61,298 bases of DNA, from NCBI RefSeq assembly GCF_900142575.1, contig NZ_FRBI01000001.1, forward strand, positions 1 to 61,298. Direction: 5' to 3'. Under the pieces are notes generated by a model that was given only the letters and a program-made list of their open reading frames with translations, was not told the origin of the DNA and ran no database searches. This document shows positions 20,781-29,647 of this stretch, piece after piece. Made by a program: the position numbers and the translations under genes. Source of the stretch: Actinacidiphila paucisporea (GTDB lineage: Bacteria > Actinomycetota > Actinomycetes > Streptomycetales > Streptomycetaceae). The first letter of the stretch is position 1; every line of letters starts with the position of its first letter.

Positions 20781-21269
20781 TCAGCGGTAGTTGACGAACT
20801 GCAGCGCGAAGTCCAGGTCCTTGCCCTTGAGTAGCGCCTGCACCGCCTGCAGGTCGTCCCGGCTCTTCGAGCTGACCCGCAGCTCGTCCCCCTGCACCTG
20901 GGCCTTCACGCCCTTCGGCCCCTCATCGCGGATGATCTTCGCGACCTTCTTGGCGTTCTCCTGCGAGATGCCTTCCTCGATCGACGCGAAGATCTTGTAC
21001 TCCTTGCCGGACAGCTGCGGCTCGCCGGCGTCCAGCGCCTTGAGCGAGATCCCGCGCTTGACCAGCTTCGTCTCGAAGACGTCCAGGATCGCCTTGACGC
21101 GCTCCTCGGAATTCGCCTCCATCAGGATCTTCTCGCCCGACCACGCGATCGACGCTCCGACGTTCTTGAAGTCGTAGCGCTGCGAAATCTCCTTCGCGGC
21201 CTGGTTGAGGGCGTTGTCGACCTCCTGCCGCTCGACCTTCGAGACGATGTCGAAACTGGAGTCGGCCAT
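20781..21269 (-). CDS. yajQ: YajQ family nucleotide-binding protein
   Basis: A 162-residue soluble protein of the YajQ/UPF0234 family. It starts [20 protein letters not shown] and contains the family stretch QRYDFKN. The end is [28 protein letters not shown]. Members bind nucleotides, and some bind cyclic di-GMP. The ATG at 21269 is chosen because AGGAGCC precedes it by 9 nt and the family starts here. It converges on bcp and is the last core gene before tRNA-Tyr. Confidence 0.93.
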   Translation of the reverse strand: MADSSFDIVSKVERQEVDNALNQAAKEISQRYDFKNVGASIAWSGEKILMEANSEERVKAILDVFETKLVKRGISLKALDAGEPQLSGKEYKIFASIEEGISQENAKKVAKIIRDEGPKGVKAQVQGDELRVSSKSRDDLQAVQALLKGKDLDFALQFVNYR

Positions 21270-21483
21270 CTTCAGTGGGCTCCTTGACTGTGTTCCATCG
21301 GCGTTCCATCGATCGATCTTTCCCACGGCCCGTCGCCGGCCCGTCACCCACCACCCTAGCCACCGCACACCCCCCAGCGCGCTGATCAATCCAGTGGCGA
21401 ACCACCCCCGCGCATCGGGTATCGTTTACGTCGTCGCCACAGACCACCGCACACAGCGGACCACGTCCACGGCGTCATTCCAT

Positions 21484-21565
21484 GGCGGTATGCCCGAGCG
21501 GCCAATGGGAGCGGACTGTAAATCCGTCGGCTTAGCCTACCGTGGTTCGAATCCACGTGCCGCCA
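21484..21565 (+). tRNA. tRNA-Tyr (anticodon GTA)
   Basis: The 82-nt cloverleaf has acceptor strands GGCGGTA and TGCCGCC (one G-U pair) and discriminator A. The anticodon is GTA in GGACTGTAAATCC. A long variable arm of the tyrosine class follows, and the T-arm is GTGGTTCGAATCCAC. CCA is not encoded. The 3' half of the gene is shared with the right end of the mobile element, so it serves as an attachment site and is regenerated by the insert. Confidence 0.97.
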
Positions 21566-21571
21566 CATGGA
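21514..21571. other. attL: left 58-bp attachment repeat of the tRNA-Tyr element
   Basis: These 58 bp run from the anticodon stem of tRNA-Tyr to just past its 3' end and recur without change at 43325-43382. The integrase gene starts 0.8 kb to the right. The left copy is inside an intact tRNA, so it is the tRNA-restoring side. Confidence 0.93.
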
Positions 21572-21615
21572 TGAGGGGCCTGTGACCAGCAGAGATGCTG
21601 GTGGCAGGCCCCTCA
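21572..21615 (+). terminator. hairpin terminator after tRNA-Tyr (element-derived)
   Basis: The stem TGAGGGGCCTG/CAGGCCCCTCA with an inner stem ACCAGCA/TGCTGGT lies directly after the attachment repeat. The corresponding chromosomal hairpin now lies after the right repeat at 43382-43421. Confidence 0.7.
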
Positions 21616-21739
21616 GGCGTTCCCGGTGTTCGAGTGATCGAAAAGCTACTTAGATCCCAGTCTGTCTCACCCTGAATCACATGCTGACCAGCTCGCGTGG
21701 GGCATGCGTGGGGCACTCCCGCGCCTCTTTCGACCCTGG

Positions 21740-22246
21740 CTACGGGGCGGTCGACCGCAGACCGGTCCCGCACCGGGAGCACGCTCGGTATCCGACCTCT
21801 CTCGCGGCACCGACCAGAGTCCACCCGCAGCTCAGCAGATACCGGCCGCCACCGCTGATGTGCTTGCAGCCGGCGTCGCGGTGATAGACCTCGCGGTGAT
21901 CGGGAAGGCTGGGCCTCACAAGCACGGCGGGCTGCCCGCAGGACTCAAGAACGATGCGCTCCAGCCGTTCCAAAGCGCGCTTCGCCTCGGGTAGAGGGTC
22001 GTTCGCCCGGCGCAGCTCTTGGGAGGCCAAGCTGCGGAGACGGTCGCCCTCAGGGCCGTCTGGCTGCGCTGCAGCCTGGCACAGGAGCGCGTATCCACGT
22101 GCCCGATGCTTACCGGCCGCCTCCGCTCTCCTGCGTTCGTAGTCGGCCTGCTCGCCCTCCAGCGCAAGCATGTCTTCGCTCCACATGTAGTCGCCTGCGT
22201 CGACCGCGTCCGTGGCGTCCGTGAAGTTGAGTGTCGAAACGGTCAT
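21740..22246 (-). CDS. hypothetical protein with C-terminal Cys/His cluster
   Basis: The 168-residue product is not recognised. A charged helical middle (ALEGEQADYERRRAEAAGKHRARGYALL) precedes a C-terminal part with HRDAGCKHISGGG, LLSCGW and RACSRCG, which could bind zinc. I chose the ATG at 22246 because AGGGGT precedes it; a longer start at 22348 would run towards the integrase stop. It sits between the attachment site and the integrase, a place where accessory proteins of such elements are often found. Confidence 0.6.
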   Translation of the reverse strand: MTVSTLNFTDATDAVDAGDYMWSEDMLALEGEQADYERRRAEAAGKHRARGYALLCQAAAQPDGPEGDRLRSLASQELRRANDPLPEAKRALERLERIVLESCGQPAVLVRPSLPDHREVYHRDAGCKHISGGGRYLLSCGWTLVGAAREVGYRACSRCGTGLRSTAP

Positions 22247-22354
22247 TGATACCCCTAGCGGCTCGTAAGGACTGCGATCACCGTTGTATCCCTCCGACGG
22301 CTGGGCTGGAGGACGATTCGGACTACCGCTGCCCCCGGCTGCGGCCAAGCCCGC

Positions 22355-23719
22355 TTACCTCCAGCGCTTGAGCGCGGCGTCGATCCGGGCATTCGCCATC
22401 TCGGTGGCACCGTCCAGGCACTTTGCGTAGACCTTCAGCAGTACGGCGACCGAATGACCAGCCCTTCGGGCGACCTCCACGGGGTCCACTCCGGAGTTCA
22501 GCCACAGCGAGACGCACGCGTGCCGTAGCTCATACGGGCGTACGGCCAAGGGCGACGCGTGCTGCTCCGGGGTGAATGCACTCTTCCGGGCTCGTGCCCA
22601 CACCTCGCCATAGCCGCTCTCCTGGACGATGCCCCCGCGGGCGGTCTGGAACAGCCGACCGTCGTGCGTCGTGCCGTACGTGTCCAGGTGCTCACTGAGC
22701 ATGGCCACCAGCGCCGGCGGAATCGGCACGTGGCGTACGTCTTTCCGCGGTCGCCACTTCAGCCCCCGCTCATCGTGGGCGGTACCAGAGTCCGTCCACG
22801 AACTGCCCACCCGCGGACGCGAGCCGTCCAGATGCAGGACGCCCCAGCCCTTCAGCGGCAGCTCACAGTTCACCCGTCGCAGCCACACGGCTTCGCCAGG
22901 GCGGAGACCTGCGTGGTACAGCACCGCGAAGAACGTCTTCAGGTGCCGACCGCGTGCGCCCTGGGCTTCCACGGCTTTGAGGAGCTGCCGCGCCTGCTTG
23001 GGGTTGACGACGCAGCCGGGATCCACCTGATCGACTGGTGCAGGAAGTGACCACTGCACCTGGGGGAGTGGATTGACGGCCAGCCTCCTGGCCTCAACAG
23101 CGAAGCCGAGGGCGTTGTGGAAGATGGCACGCTTGCGACGCATCACCGATGCAGCCGCTGCCTCCCCATCGAGTCGCAGCGTGAAGGCGTTGAGTACTTT
23201 GCGCAGCAGCAGCGGGTCTTCCAGTGCGTTCATCGGTACGGTGTGGCCCTCCACCCAGTCAAGGACACGCTGTACTTCGGCCGGCGGGTCCTCCTTCCAG
23301 CGGTTCATGTTGAAGGCCCAGCTGTAGAGCGCCCTGCGGAGTTCCCTCTGTTCGGGCATCCCGCGGTGGGTGCTGACGAGAGCGGGTGTCGCGCTGGCCA
23401 TCGCTTCGGCCAGGGTGGTGCGCGTCTTGGCGGGCGAAGCGAGCCACTTCATCTCGATGTAGTCGCGCGCGTGTTGGTACCAGCTCACGTCGTTGCGGCG
23501 CCGCAGTTCGGACACTGGCAGGCCTGTGACTTCGTCGAACTGCTCGCCATTGCGTACGGCTCCCAGCAACTCCGCGCGGCGGCCGTCGCCGAGGGTCTTG
23601 GTGCGGAAGGTCTGGGAGTGCGGTGTGCTGCCGACCTTCCAGCGGAGTTCAGCGGTGGTCTGGCCGCGGTCCTTGCGCTGCCGGACGGCCCAGATGCGGA
23701 CTTCGAAGGTGTATGCCAC
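22355..23719 (-). CDS. int: tyrosine recombinase (integrase) of the tRNA-Tyr element
   Basis: A 454-residue integrase that should recombine attP with the tRNA-Tyr attB. The catalytic set is present: Arg in GLRPGEAVWL (about residue 276), His-x-x-Arg in YELRHA (about 395), His in RAGHS (about 418) and the nucleophile Tyr in LLKVYAKCL (about 428). An N-terminal arm-binding and core-binding region of about 200 residues precedes these. The start is a GTG with GAGAGGA upstream. The excisionase gene lies 68 bp upstream. It is a distant paralogue of the integrase at 45475-46848. Confidence 0.93.
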   Translation of the reverse strand: MAYTFEVRIWAVRQRKDRGQTTAELRWKVGSTPHSQTFRTKTLGDGRRAELLGAVRNGEQFDEVTGLPVSELRRRNDVSWYQHARDYIEMKWLASPAKTRTTLAEAMASATPALVSTHRGMPEQRELRRALYSWAFNMNRWKEDPPAEVQRVLDWVEGHTVPMNALEDPLLLRKVLNAFTLRLDGEAAAASVMRRKRAIFHNALGFAVEARRLAVNPLPQVQWSLPAPVDQVDPGCVVNPKQARQLLKAVEAQGARGRHLKTFFAVLYHAGLRPGEAVWLRRVNCELPLKGWGVLHLDGSRPRVGSSWTDSGTAHDERGLKWRPRKDVRHVPIPPALVAMLSEHLDTYGTTHDGRLFQTARGGIVQESGYGEVWARARKSAFTPEQHASPLAVRPYELRHACVSLWLNSGVDPVEVARRAGHSVAVLLKVYAKCLDGATEMANARIDAALKRWR

Positions 23720-23787
23720 GGGGTTCCTCTCTTGACCGAGACGTGCGAAGGCCCGCCGCGTGGTGTGCGGCGGGCCGTCGGGGTGGA

Positions 23788-23979
23788 TCAGTACGTGGGC
23801 GAGTCGAGTTTGTTCAGCCAGTCGTCCAGATCGGCGCGGCGAACTCGGAGGTGACCATTAGGGAGTTTCACGAGCCGAGGTGCTTTGCCTCGGGCGCGCA
23901 TGCGGTAGAAGGCGGCCCGGGACATGCCGAGTTCGGTGAGTACCTGGGGGAGCTTGAGCATCTGCTGACTGCTAGGCAT
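23788..23979 (-). CDS. xis: excisionase / MerR-like DNA-binding protein
   Basis: The 63-residue product has a winged helix-turn-helix of the excisionase type: QMLKLPQVLTELGMSRAAFYRMR, then LPNGHLRVRRADLDDWL. It would bind att arms and favour excision. The ATG at 23979 has AAGGAG at 8 nt; a start nine codons earlier is possible. It lies directly upstream of int on the same strand, the standard xis-int pair of these elements. Confidence 0.88.
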   Translation of the reverse strand: MPSSQQMLKLPQVLTELGMSRAAFYRMRARGKAPRLVKLPNGHLRVRRADLDDWLNKLDSPTY

Positions 23980-24024
23980 GGAGTCTTCTCCTTGGCGGGC
24001 GGGCAAATGGTCGTCCTGGCACGT

Positions 24025-25791
24025 TCAGCAGTCGGGGTGGGTGAGGTGACCGGCTGCGGTGAGGGCGGGGTCCATGGGCTGTTCGCAGGTGGCGCACCGG
24101 AGGCGGTAGCCAGAGATTGCTTGCATCCCAGCGTCCGCAGTGTCCGCAGCGTCCGGTGACTGTCGTCTGTACTGGTCAGTGGCTTGTGATCTTGCGGACG
24201 CTGGGGTGTGGCCAGTGTCCGCAACAGCGTCCGCAGCGTCCGCAAGCCGATCTTGCGGACGCTGTGCGGACACTGACCGGACGCTGGTGTTGGCGCTAGC
24301 GTCCGCATGTTTGTGCTGGTCGGAGGGGGTTGCGGACGCTAAGGACGCTGCGGACGCTGGATTGCGGGCAATCTCTGGAGACGCCAGGGTGTAGAGGCGT
24401 TGCCGTGCCCGGTCCGCGGACCGTTGGGAGTCGTCGAACGTGATCCCGACCGACCGCAGCATCGGCGCGAGACGCTTGAGCTGTCCGCCGGCGCGGGTGG
24501 CGTCCTTGGGCCACTTGGGGTGGTAGCCGTCCGGGGGCGGGATGAGGTCCAGGAGTTGTGCGGCGGTGCCGGACCAGGCTCCGTGGGTCTCCACGAATGC
24601 CACGACCGCGGATCCGAAGGGGTCTCCTTCGAGTGCGTCGGCGGCGACGTTCTGCGATGCGGCGGTGTAGTCGGCGAGGGTGTTCCAGCCCTGCACGGCG
24701 TCGACGGCCGCCAGGACGCGGGCGAAGTCGGCCATGCGCGGCATCCGTTCCAGGTGCACGTTCGGGAGCTCTCGCAGGACGGCCGCGAGCAGGTCCAGCA
24801 GGGAGGCGAGGATGGCGGGCCTGGCGGTGGCGTAGGCGGCGTCCAGTTCCTCTTCGGTGGCCCGCCGGTCCTCGCCGATGAGCCGGAGGTCCAGCATCAT
24901 CAGGCGTTCGGCGAGGTCGCCGGCGAGGGCGCCGGCGTCGATGGTGGTCATCAGCAGCACGCGGCGGAAGGTGAGGACCACGACGTCGTCGTCGGTGTAC
25001 AGGGCACGGTCCACGATGCCGTCGCCGGTGACGGCCTTGCAGAGGGTGTCGGACAGCCAGGGCGGGATGGTGCTGATGTTGTCCAGGCACAGCGCCCAGG
25101 AGTTGAACGCCTGGGTTGCCCAGGACTTCACGTCCCGCGGCTGGGACCGCTTCGTCGCGGCGGAGGGGTCCACGAGGTTGACGACCATCTGCGCGGCCTT
25201 GGACTTCCCCGTGCCCTGCTCGCCCTTGAACGTCAGCACGGGGTGCGGGATGTGGGGGACCCACGCGGCGATCAGCCATCCCACCAGTTGGTGGAACGCG
25301 TTGTCGTCCATGTTGAGCAGGCCGTGCAGCAGGGCGAGGCCGTCGCCGGCTGGCTCGGGGGTGGGCATGGGCGACATGGCTCCGGAGCGGCGGAAGAGCA
25401 CCGGGGAGCGGCCTTCCACGCTCCAGCCGTCGGGGGTGACCGCTACGCAGCGGCCGTCTGCGGTGCCCAGGTCCAGCACCACGCGGGTGCCGTCGCCAGC
25501 TACGCGCAGGTGGACGGGTTCGGGGTCGGTGGATGCCGCGACGCCTTCGAGGACGGTCATCGCGTCGGCCAGGGCAGATTGGGACGGGACCTGGCCGCCG
25601 TTGTTCTCGGTGAAGCGTCGGGCCAACTGGGAGCGCAGGCCTGCCTTCCCGCGCAAGGGCAGGGCGAGGTTGGGGCCGTTGCGGCGGACGCCGTAGGGGC
25701 GGCCGTCCTCGGACATGACCAGGCCGTAGGCGGCTTTGGCGAGGGACACCAGAGCGGAAGCCTGGGAGGGGCCTTTCTCCTGGGTGCTCAC
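24025..25791 (-). CDS. replication ATPase/helicase of the element
   Basis: The protein has about 588 residues. A P-loop ATPase core holds Walker A GEQGTGKSKAAQMVV near residue 185, and the likely Walker B/sensor region is WALCLDNIS. The family resembles D5/DUF3631-like helicases that partner prim-pol proteins in plasmids and phages. The tail of about 100 residues is Ala/Ser/Asp/Gln-rich, encoded by iteron-like repeats, and ends in a zinc-ribbon-like CATCEQP...HPDC. The GTG at 25791 overlaps the prim-pol stop (GTGA) with GGAGG upstream. Together with the prim-pol it probably initiates replication of the excised element. The exact family is uncertain. Confidence 0.8.
   Translation of the reverse strand: MSTQEKGPSQASALVSLAKAAYGLVMSEDGRPYGVRRNGPNLALPLRGKAGLRSQLARRFTENNGGQVPSQSALADAMTVLEGVAASTDPEPVHLRVAGDGTRVVLDLGTADGRCVAVTPDGWSVEGRSPVLFRRSGAMSPMPTPEPAGDGLALLHGLLNMDDNAFHQLVGWLIAAWVPHIPHPVLTFKGEQGTGKSKAAQMVVNLVDPSAATKRSQPRDVKSWATQAFNSWALCLDNISTIPPWLSDTLCKAVTGDGIVDRALYTDDDVVVLTFRRVLLMTTIDAGALAGDLAERLMMLDLRLIGEDRRATEEELDAAYATARPAILASLLDLLAAVLRELPNVHLERMPRMADFARVLAAVDAVQGWNTLADYTAASQNVAADALEGDPFGSAVVAFVETHGAWSGTAAQLLDLIPPPDGYHPKWPKDATRAGGQLKRLAPMLRSVGITFDDSQRSADRARQRLYTLASPEIARNPASAASLASATPSDQHKHADASANTSVRSVSAQRPQDRLADAADAVADTGHTPASARSQATDQYRRQSPDAADTADAGMQAISGYRLRCATCEQPMDPALTAAGHLTHPDC
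24131..24357. repeat. iteron-like GCGTCCGCA repeats (candidate origin) inside the helicase gene
   Basis: Eight perfect copies of GCGTCCGCA or its complement start at 24131, 24193, 24227, 24236, 24254, 24299, 24331 and 24349. Several one- or two-mismatch copies lie among them, all in 227 bp. A perfect inverted repeat, GTCCGCAAG-5-CTTGCGGAC, spans 24238-24260. The repeats are in both orientations and encode the low-complexity tail of the ATPase. Confidence 0.75.
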
Positions 25792-26726
25792 CCCGATGCC
25801 TCCTGCCTGCCGGCGGTGTCGCGGGCGGCGCCGCGGCGGGCGCTGGCGATCGTGCGGACTGCGGGGGTCTCGGGGTGGCCGCGCAGCACCGCGGCCTCCA
25901 GGAGACGCCCCGATGCGGTCTCCGGATCGATGCCCAGATCCCCGAAAGCCTTCCTGGAGGCCCAGTAGAGGCGGTTGTTGAGATCGTTGGGGCCGCAATC
26001 CAGCACGAAACGCACCAGGGGTTCCAGGTGGCCTTCTGCGGGCCTGAACCCCCCTCTGCGGCCCGTCAGTTGCGGGGGCTCCTGAACGGGCTTGTGAGAG
26101 GCCTTCAGGAGGGCCAGTAGTTGATCAGGTACGCGTTCGATCTCCGTGGGGCCGGAGTCGGGGGCGAAGCGGTACCGCCCGCGGGGTCCGAGGCTTCCCG
26201 GGCCGACCAGGTAGCCACCGTGGCCGCGGGTGTCGATCCCCGGGGCGAGCAGACCCACGGTGTTCGGCACGCGTGCGACCGCCGGGGCGGTAAGCCACAG
26301 ATGCAGCCCTCCCGACTGTGTGACCACCGTTGCCGTTGCCGGTACCGCGAAGGCGTGACGCGTCGCGAGGGCATGAAAGTTGGCGATCCCGTCCACGCCG
26401 CTCTTGTGGTCCAGGTCCAGGCCGAACAGGAACAGGGGCTCGCGCCCGCAGGCGATGCCGTAGCCGGCCGCCCACGGCGCCGCGGCGAACAGCCGCCGCA
26501 CCGTGTCAGGGTCCGCGGACGCGTCGTGCACCCCGTGCCCGAAGGATCCGCACCCGCCGGCGCACGACACGTCGGCGCCGGGATGGGCGCTGGGGATGGC
26601 CGGGTGCTTGCTGCGGGTGAGGGGGAAGACCGGCAGCCGGTAGAGGGTGGCAGCCGACAGGGCGTAGGCGCGGGCGGGGTGCCACCAGGGTCCGGGGTGG
26701 TGCGTGTTCGGGCTGGATCGGGGCAT
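25788..26726 (-). CDS. bifunctional DNA primase/polymerase (prim-pol)
   Basis: The 312-residue product is an archaeo-eukaryotic-type primase of the prim-pol family. The metal-binding motif is FGLDLDHKSG (Asp104 and Asp106). The second motif, SGGLHLW, has His142. Such RepPP proteins start replication of several actinomycete integrative elements, including SLP1-like ones as I recall. The ATG at 26726 has AGGAGT upstream. Its stop overlaps the ATPase start, so the two are co-translated and probably work together. Confidence 0.88.
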   Translation of the reverse strand: MPRSSPNTHHPGPWWHPARAYALSAATLYRLPVFPLTRSKHPAIPSAHPGADVSCAGGCGSFGHGVHDASADPDTVRRLFAAAPWAAGYGIACGREPLFLFGLDLDHKSGVDGIANFHALATRHAFAVPATATVVTQSGGLHLWLTAPAVARVPNTVGLLAPGIDTRGHGGYLVGPGSLGPRGRYRFAPDSGPTEIERVPDQLLALLKASHKPVQEPPQLTGRRGGFRPAEGHLEPLVRFVLDCGPNDLNNRLYWASRKAFGDLGIDPETASGRLLEAAVLRGHPETPAVRTIASARRGAARDTAGRQEASG

Positions 26727-26808
26727 GCTGGAGACTCCTGTTCACATCAGGGTTCAGGGGCGAAGGGGCCGCCGGTGCCGGCAAGCTTTCGGCGGCCCCC
26801 AGGCACGG

Positions 26809-27318
26809 CTAGAACGGCGGTTCGTCCGACCAGCCCCCGCCGCTGCGGGCGTTACCGGCCGTGGCCCACGGGTCGTCCCCCGGGGCGCTGCCGCGGCCCT
26901 TCACCTGCTGGCCGCGCCCGCTGCTGCTCTCACCGCCGCCCGTGGCACTGCTGGTGGTGCGGTGGATGGTGGCGGTGGCGTAGCGGAGGCTGACGGCGAT
27001 GTCTTCGACGTCCAGGCCGAACCCTGTGCGCTGGATGCCGTCGGCGGAGGTGTACTCGAACTGCCGCAGCGCTCCGGTGACGATGACGCGGGCGCCCTTG
27101 GTCAGGGTGCTGTTGGCGTTGTCGGCGAGCCAGCGCCAGGCGGTGCAGCGCATGAACAGCGTCTTGCCCTCGCCCCATTCGGAGCGGTTCTTGTCCCAGA
27201 CCTTCGAGTTGGACGCGACGTTGAAGGTCACCCAGGGGATGCCTTCGTCGGTGTGGCGCAGTTCGGGGTCGGCGGTGATGTTGCCGACCAGGGTGATCAC
27301 GGTCTCTCCGATGGCCAT
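26809..27318 (-). CDS. ssb: single-stranded DNA-binding protein
   Basis: The 169-residue protein has an N-terminal OB fold (ETVITLVGNITADPELRHTDEGIPWVTFNVASN, then LFMRCTAWRWLADNANSTLTKGARVIVTGAL). A Gly/Ser-rich linker leads to the acidic C-terminal tip DEPPF, which recruits partner enzymes. It is the element's own SSB, lying between the polymerase and prim-pol genes on the same strand, and it should coat single strands during replication or transfer. Confidence 0.93.
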   Translation of the reverse strand: MAIGETVITLVGNITADPELRHTDEGIPWVTFNVASNSKVWDKNRSEWGEGKTLFMRCTAWRWLADNANSTLTKGARVIVTGALRQFEYTSADGIQRTGFGLDVEDIAVSLRYATATIHRTTSSATGGGESSSGRGQQVKGRGSAPGDDPWATAGNARSGGGWSDEPPF

Positions 27319-27330
27319 GTGCGAGCCCTC

Positions 27331-29202
27331 CTAGGCTGCGGCGTGCACGGATCCGGTCGTGGTGTCGGTGCTGGTGGTGTCGGGGAGTCGGCCCCAGTGG
27401 GTGCCGAGGATTTCGGCGTCAGCGGCGATCGGGACGCCGCGGAAGGTGGCGGTCATCGCCTCTTGAAGCAGCCGGCGGACCTCCTCTGCCCGGTGGGCGG
27501 GGGCTTGGACGATGACTTCGTCGTGGACGAACAGCCACAGCGCCCCGTGCAGCCCGCCTTCGGTCGCGAGCTGGTAGACGGCGGCGACCAGCAGGTCACG
27601 GGCGGTGGACTGGATCGCGTAGTTGCTGTTCGCGTACGGCCGGGCCGGGTCGGCGGGGATGCGCCTGCCGGACCCGGTGATGACGGTGGTGGCGTTGGCG
27701 ATGTCCTTTCCGAAGCGGATCACTTCGGGGTAGGTGCGCTGCCACCGCTGGATCACCCCGCGTGCCACGCTGACCGGCACCCCGGTCTGGGCGGCAAGGG
27801 CTTTGGCGCCGCCGCCGTAGATCGTGCCGAACGTGGCCCGCTTGGAGACGGTCCGCTGCTCCTTGGCGAAGCCCTTCCCGTACATCAGCTCTGCGGTGGC
27901 GTCGTGGATGTCCACCCCTGAGGCGATCACCGCCATGAGCGTCCGGTCTCGGGACAAGGCGGCGGCCACGCGGACTTCGACCTGCGAGAAGTCGCAGGTG
28001 ATCAGTACGTTCCCGGGGTCTGCTTGGAAGCAGTGCCGCAGGCGGGGGTCGTGCTTCTTGAGCGTCTGCAACGCCGGTCCGGTGATGGACATCCGCCCCG
28101 TTCGGGCGCGCAGGGTGTTGATCTGCGGGTGCACCCGCCCGCCACCGTCGGCGGCAGTCAGAAAGGATTTGAGGTTGGCGATGGTGTTGGTTGTGGCTGC
28201 CATCGCCCGCCGCGCCTCCAGCAGCGCTTGCCCCTGCTCGGTGATCGTGGCGGTGCCGTCGGCGATCTCGGCTGTGAGCTGGGTGAGGGCATCCGCGGTG
28301 GCCGATGGCCGGCCACCGTCGGTGCGCGGCAGACGGGTGCCGGTGACCTGCTGCTCCAGCCATTCCGCGAAGCGCGGGCTGGAGCCGGAGAACCCCAGCG
28401 CCCTGGTGATGGTGCCCGCGGCCTGGTCGAACTCGTCCTGCACCCGTTCCAGGAGGGATTCGGTGTAGGGGCGGTCCAGCAGCAGGCCGCGCACGGTGAT
28501 GCCGGTGGACTGCGCGGCAAGCCACTGCTCCATCCGCACCAGGTGCGAGAACGGGCCGCACCGCGCGAGGAGAACCGGCAGCAGCCTGCGCACGTAGACC
28601 GCGTCCAGCCCGGCGTAGACGGTGTATGCCTCATCGGTTGCGGGGATGTGGTTCCAGCCCCAGGTCAGCGGGCTGTTGCCCGCACGGCGGCCGGTCGGGG
28701 CCAGTTCCCTCATCCGCGCGTACAGCGCCTGCTGGGCTTCGACAAGTCCGGAGTCCAGGTACCGCAGGGACAGGTCTTTGAGGCCGTGGCCTGCGCGTTC
28801 GTCCGGATCCACGAGCTTGGACAGAAGGTGAGTGTCGATCACCCGTTGTCCCAGGGCGATACCGAAGGCTGACCAGACGGCAAGGGTGTCGTAGTTGGTG
28901 TGGGTGGTGAACCGCCGCTCCGGGTCGGCCAGTACGGCTTCGATGGCCAGTCGCTGACCGGGGAAGAGCGGGTTGAGGACCCACGCGGTGGTCGCGGTGC
29001 CGAACTGCACCATGCGAAGCCCGGCGTCCGGACCGAAGTGCCCGGGGCCGCCGTCCACGATCGCGTGGCCTTCCACGTCCAGCCCCAATACCGGATCGGA
29101 TGCGGCGAACGCGGCGAACGCCGCCTGGTCGAACTCGGCATCGTCAGCGGGCGCGTGGACGGTCATCGCGACGCCGCCATGGGTGCGGGTGTAGGCGGTC
29201 AC
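27331..29202 (-). CDS. family-A DNA polymerase (PolI-like) with 3'-5' exonuclease domain
   Basis: The 623-residue enzyme has an N-terminal proofreading exonuclease (LGLDVEG, with the DxE pair near residue 42). Polymerase motif A is CDFSQVEVRVAAALS (about 400), motif B is KRATFGTIYGGG (about 450) and motif C is VHDEVIV (about 557). A 5'-3' exonuclease domain is absent, as in phage polymerases. The GTG start at 29202 overlaps the stop of the small upstream gene. A replicative polymerase is uncommon in integrative conjugative elements and suggests phage ancestry of the replication block. Confidence 0.93.
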   Translation of the reverse strand: MTAYTRTHGGVAMTVHAPADDAEFDQAAFAAFAASDPVLGLDVEGHAIVDGGPGHFGPDAGLRMVQFGTATTAWVLNPLFPGQRLAIEAVLADPERRFTTHTNYDTLAVWSAFGIALGQRVIDTHLLSKLVDPDERAGHGLKDLSLRYLDSGLVEAQQALYARMRELAPTGRRAGNSPLTWGWNHIPATDEAYTVYAGLDAVYVRRLLPVLLARCGPFSHLVRMEQWLAAQSTGITVRGLLLDRPYTESLLERVQDEFDQAAGTITRALGFSGSSPRFAEWLEQQVTGTRLPRTDGGRPSATADALTQLTAEIADGTATITEQGQALLEARRAMAATTNTIANLKSFLTAADGGGRVHPQINTLRARTGRMSITGPALQTLKKHDPRLRHCFQADPGNVLITCDFSQVEVRVAAALSRDRTLMAVIASGVDIHDATAELMYGKGFAKEQRTVSKRATFGTIYGGGAKALAAQTGVPVSVARGVIQRWQRTYPEVIRFGKDIANATTVITGSGRRIPADPARPYANSNYAIQSTARDLLVAAVYQLATEGGLHGALWLFVHDEVIVQAPAHRAEEVRRLLQEAMTATFRGVPIAADAEILGTHWGRLPDTTSTDTTTGSVHAAA

Positions 29203-29387
29203 GCGGCGACCCCTCGCGAATCATCGCCGCCGGGGTGGACGAACCGCTGGTGCCCCTTACGCACCGCCGGGTCTGCTTCCTGCATGGGCAGCAGGGGCCA
29301 GGGGCGAAGCCGGCCGGTACCGGTGAGTTCGGAGTCGGGGAACAGCGGCTCCTGCACGTGCTGCGGCCCGGGTTTCCTGCTGGTCAT
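29199..29387 (-). CDS. small hypothetical protein upstream of the polymerase
   Basis: The 62-residue product is not recognised. It begins MTSRKPGPQHVQEPLFP and is rich in Pro, Gly and charged residues. It is supported by position: the ATG overlaps the stop of the zinc-ribbon gene (ATGA), GAGGAGG precedes it, and its TGA overlaps the GTG of the polymerase. It has no visible domain. Confidence 0.6.
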   Translation of the reverse strand: MTSRKPGPQHVQEPLFPDSELTGTGRLRPWPLLPMQEADPAVRKGHQRFVHPGGDDSRGVAA

Positions 29388-29647
29388 GCGGCGTTCCTCC
29401 TCACGTCTCGGGCATCGCACGGGGCGCACTCCCACAGCAGCGGCACGTCCCCCAGGCGCATGGGACGACGGCAGCGCGGGCACGGCAGCGCCGGAGGCGC
29501 CGGCAGGAGCCGTCCGAGCCAGGCGTAGCCGTCGCCGACCAGTGCGGCGTTGCAGCCAGCCGGGTCAGTGCTGGAGAACGGCAGCGCCCCAGGCGTGGGC
29601 TCCGGGGCGGCGTCGGGAAGGTCGAACAGGGCAGCGGGATCCCTCAT
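29384..29647 (-). CDS. small zinc-ribbon protein
   Basis: The 87-residue product has a C-terminal ribbon formed by CPRCRRPM and CAPCDA, preceded by an aromatic stretch GDGYAWLGRLLPAPPALP. It could act as a DNA- or protein-binding adaptor for the replication genes. Start and stop overlap the methyltransferase and the next small gene as ATGA on both sides. Function is unknown. Confidence 0.65.
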   Translation of the reverse strand: MRDPAALFDLPDAAPEPTPGALPFSSTDPAGCNAALVGDGYAWLGRLLPAPPALPCPRCRRPMRLGDVPLLWECAPCDARDVRRNAA

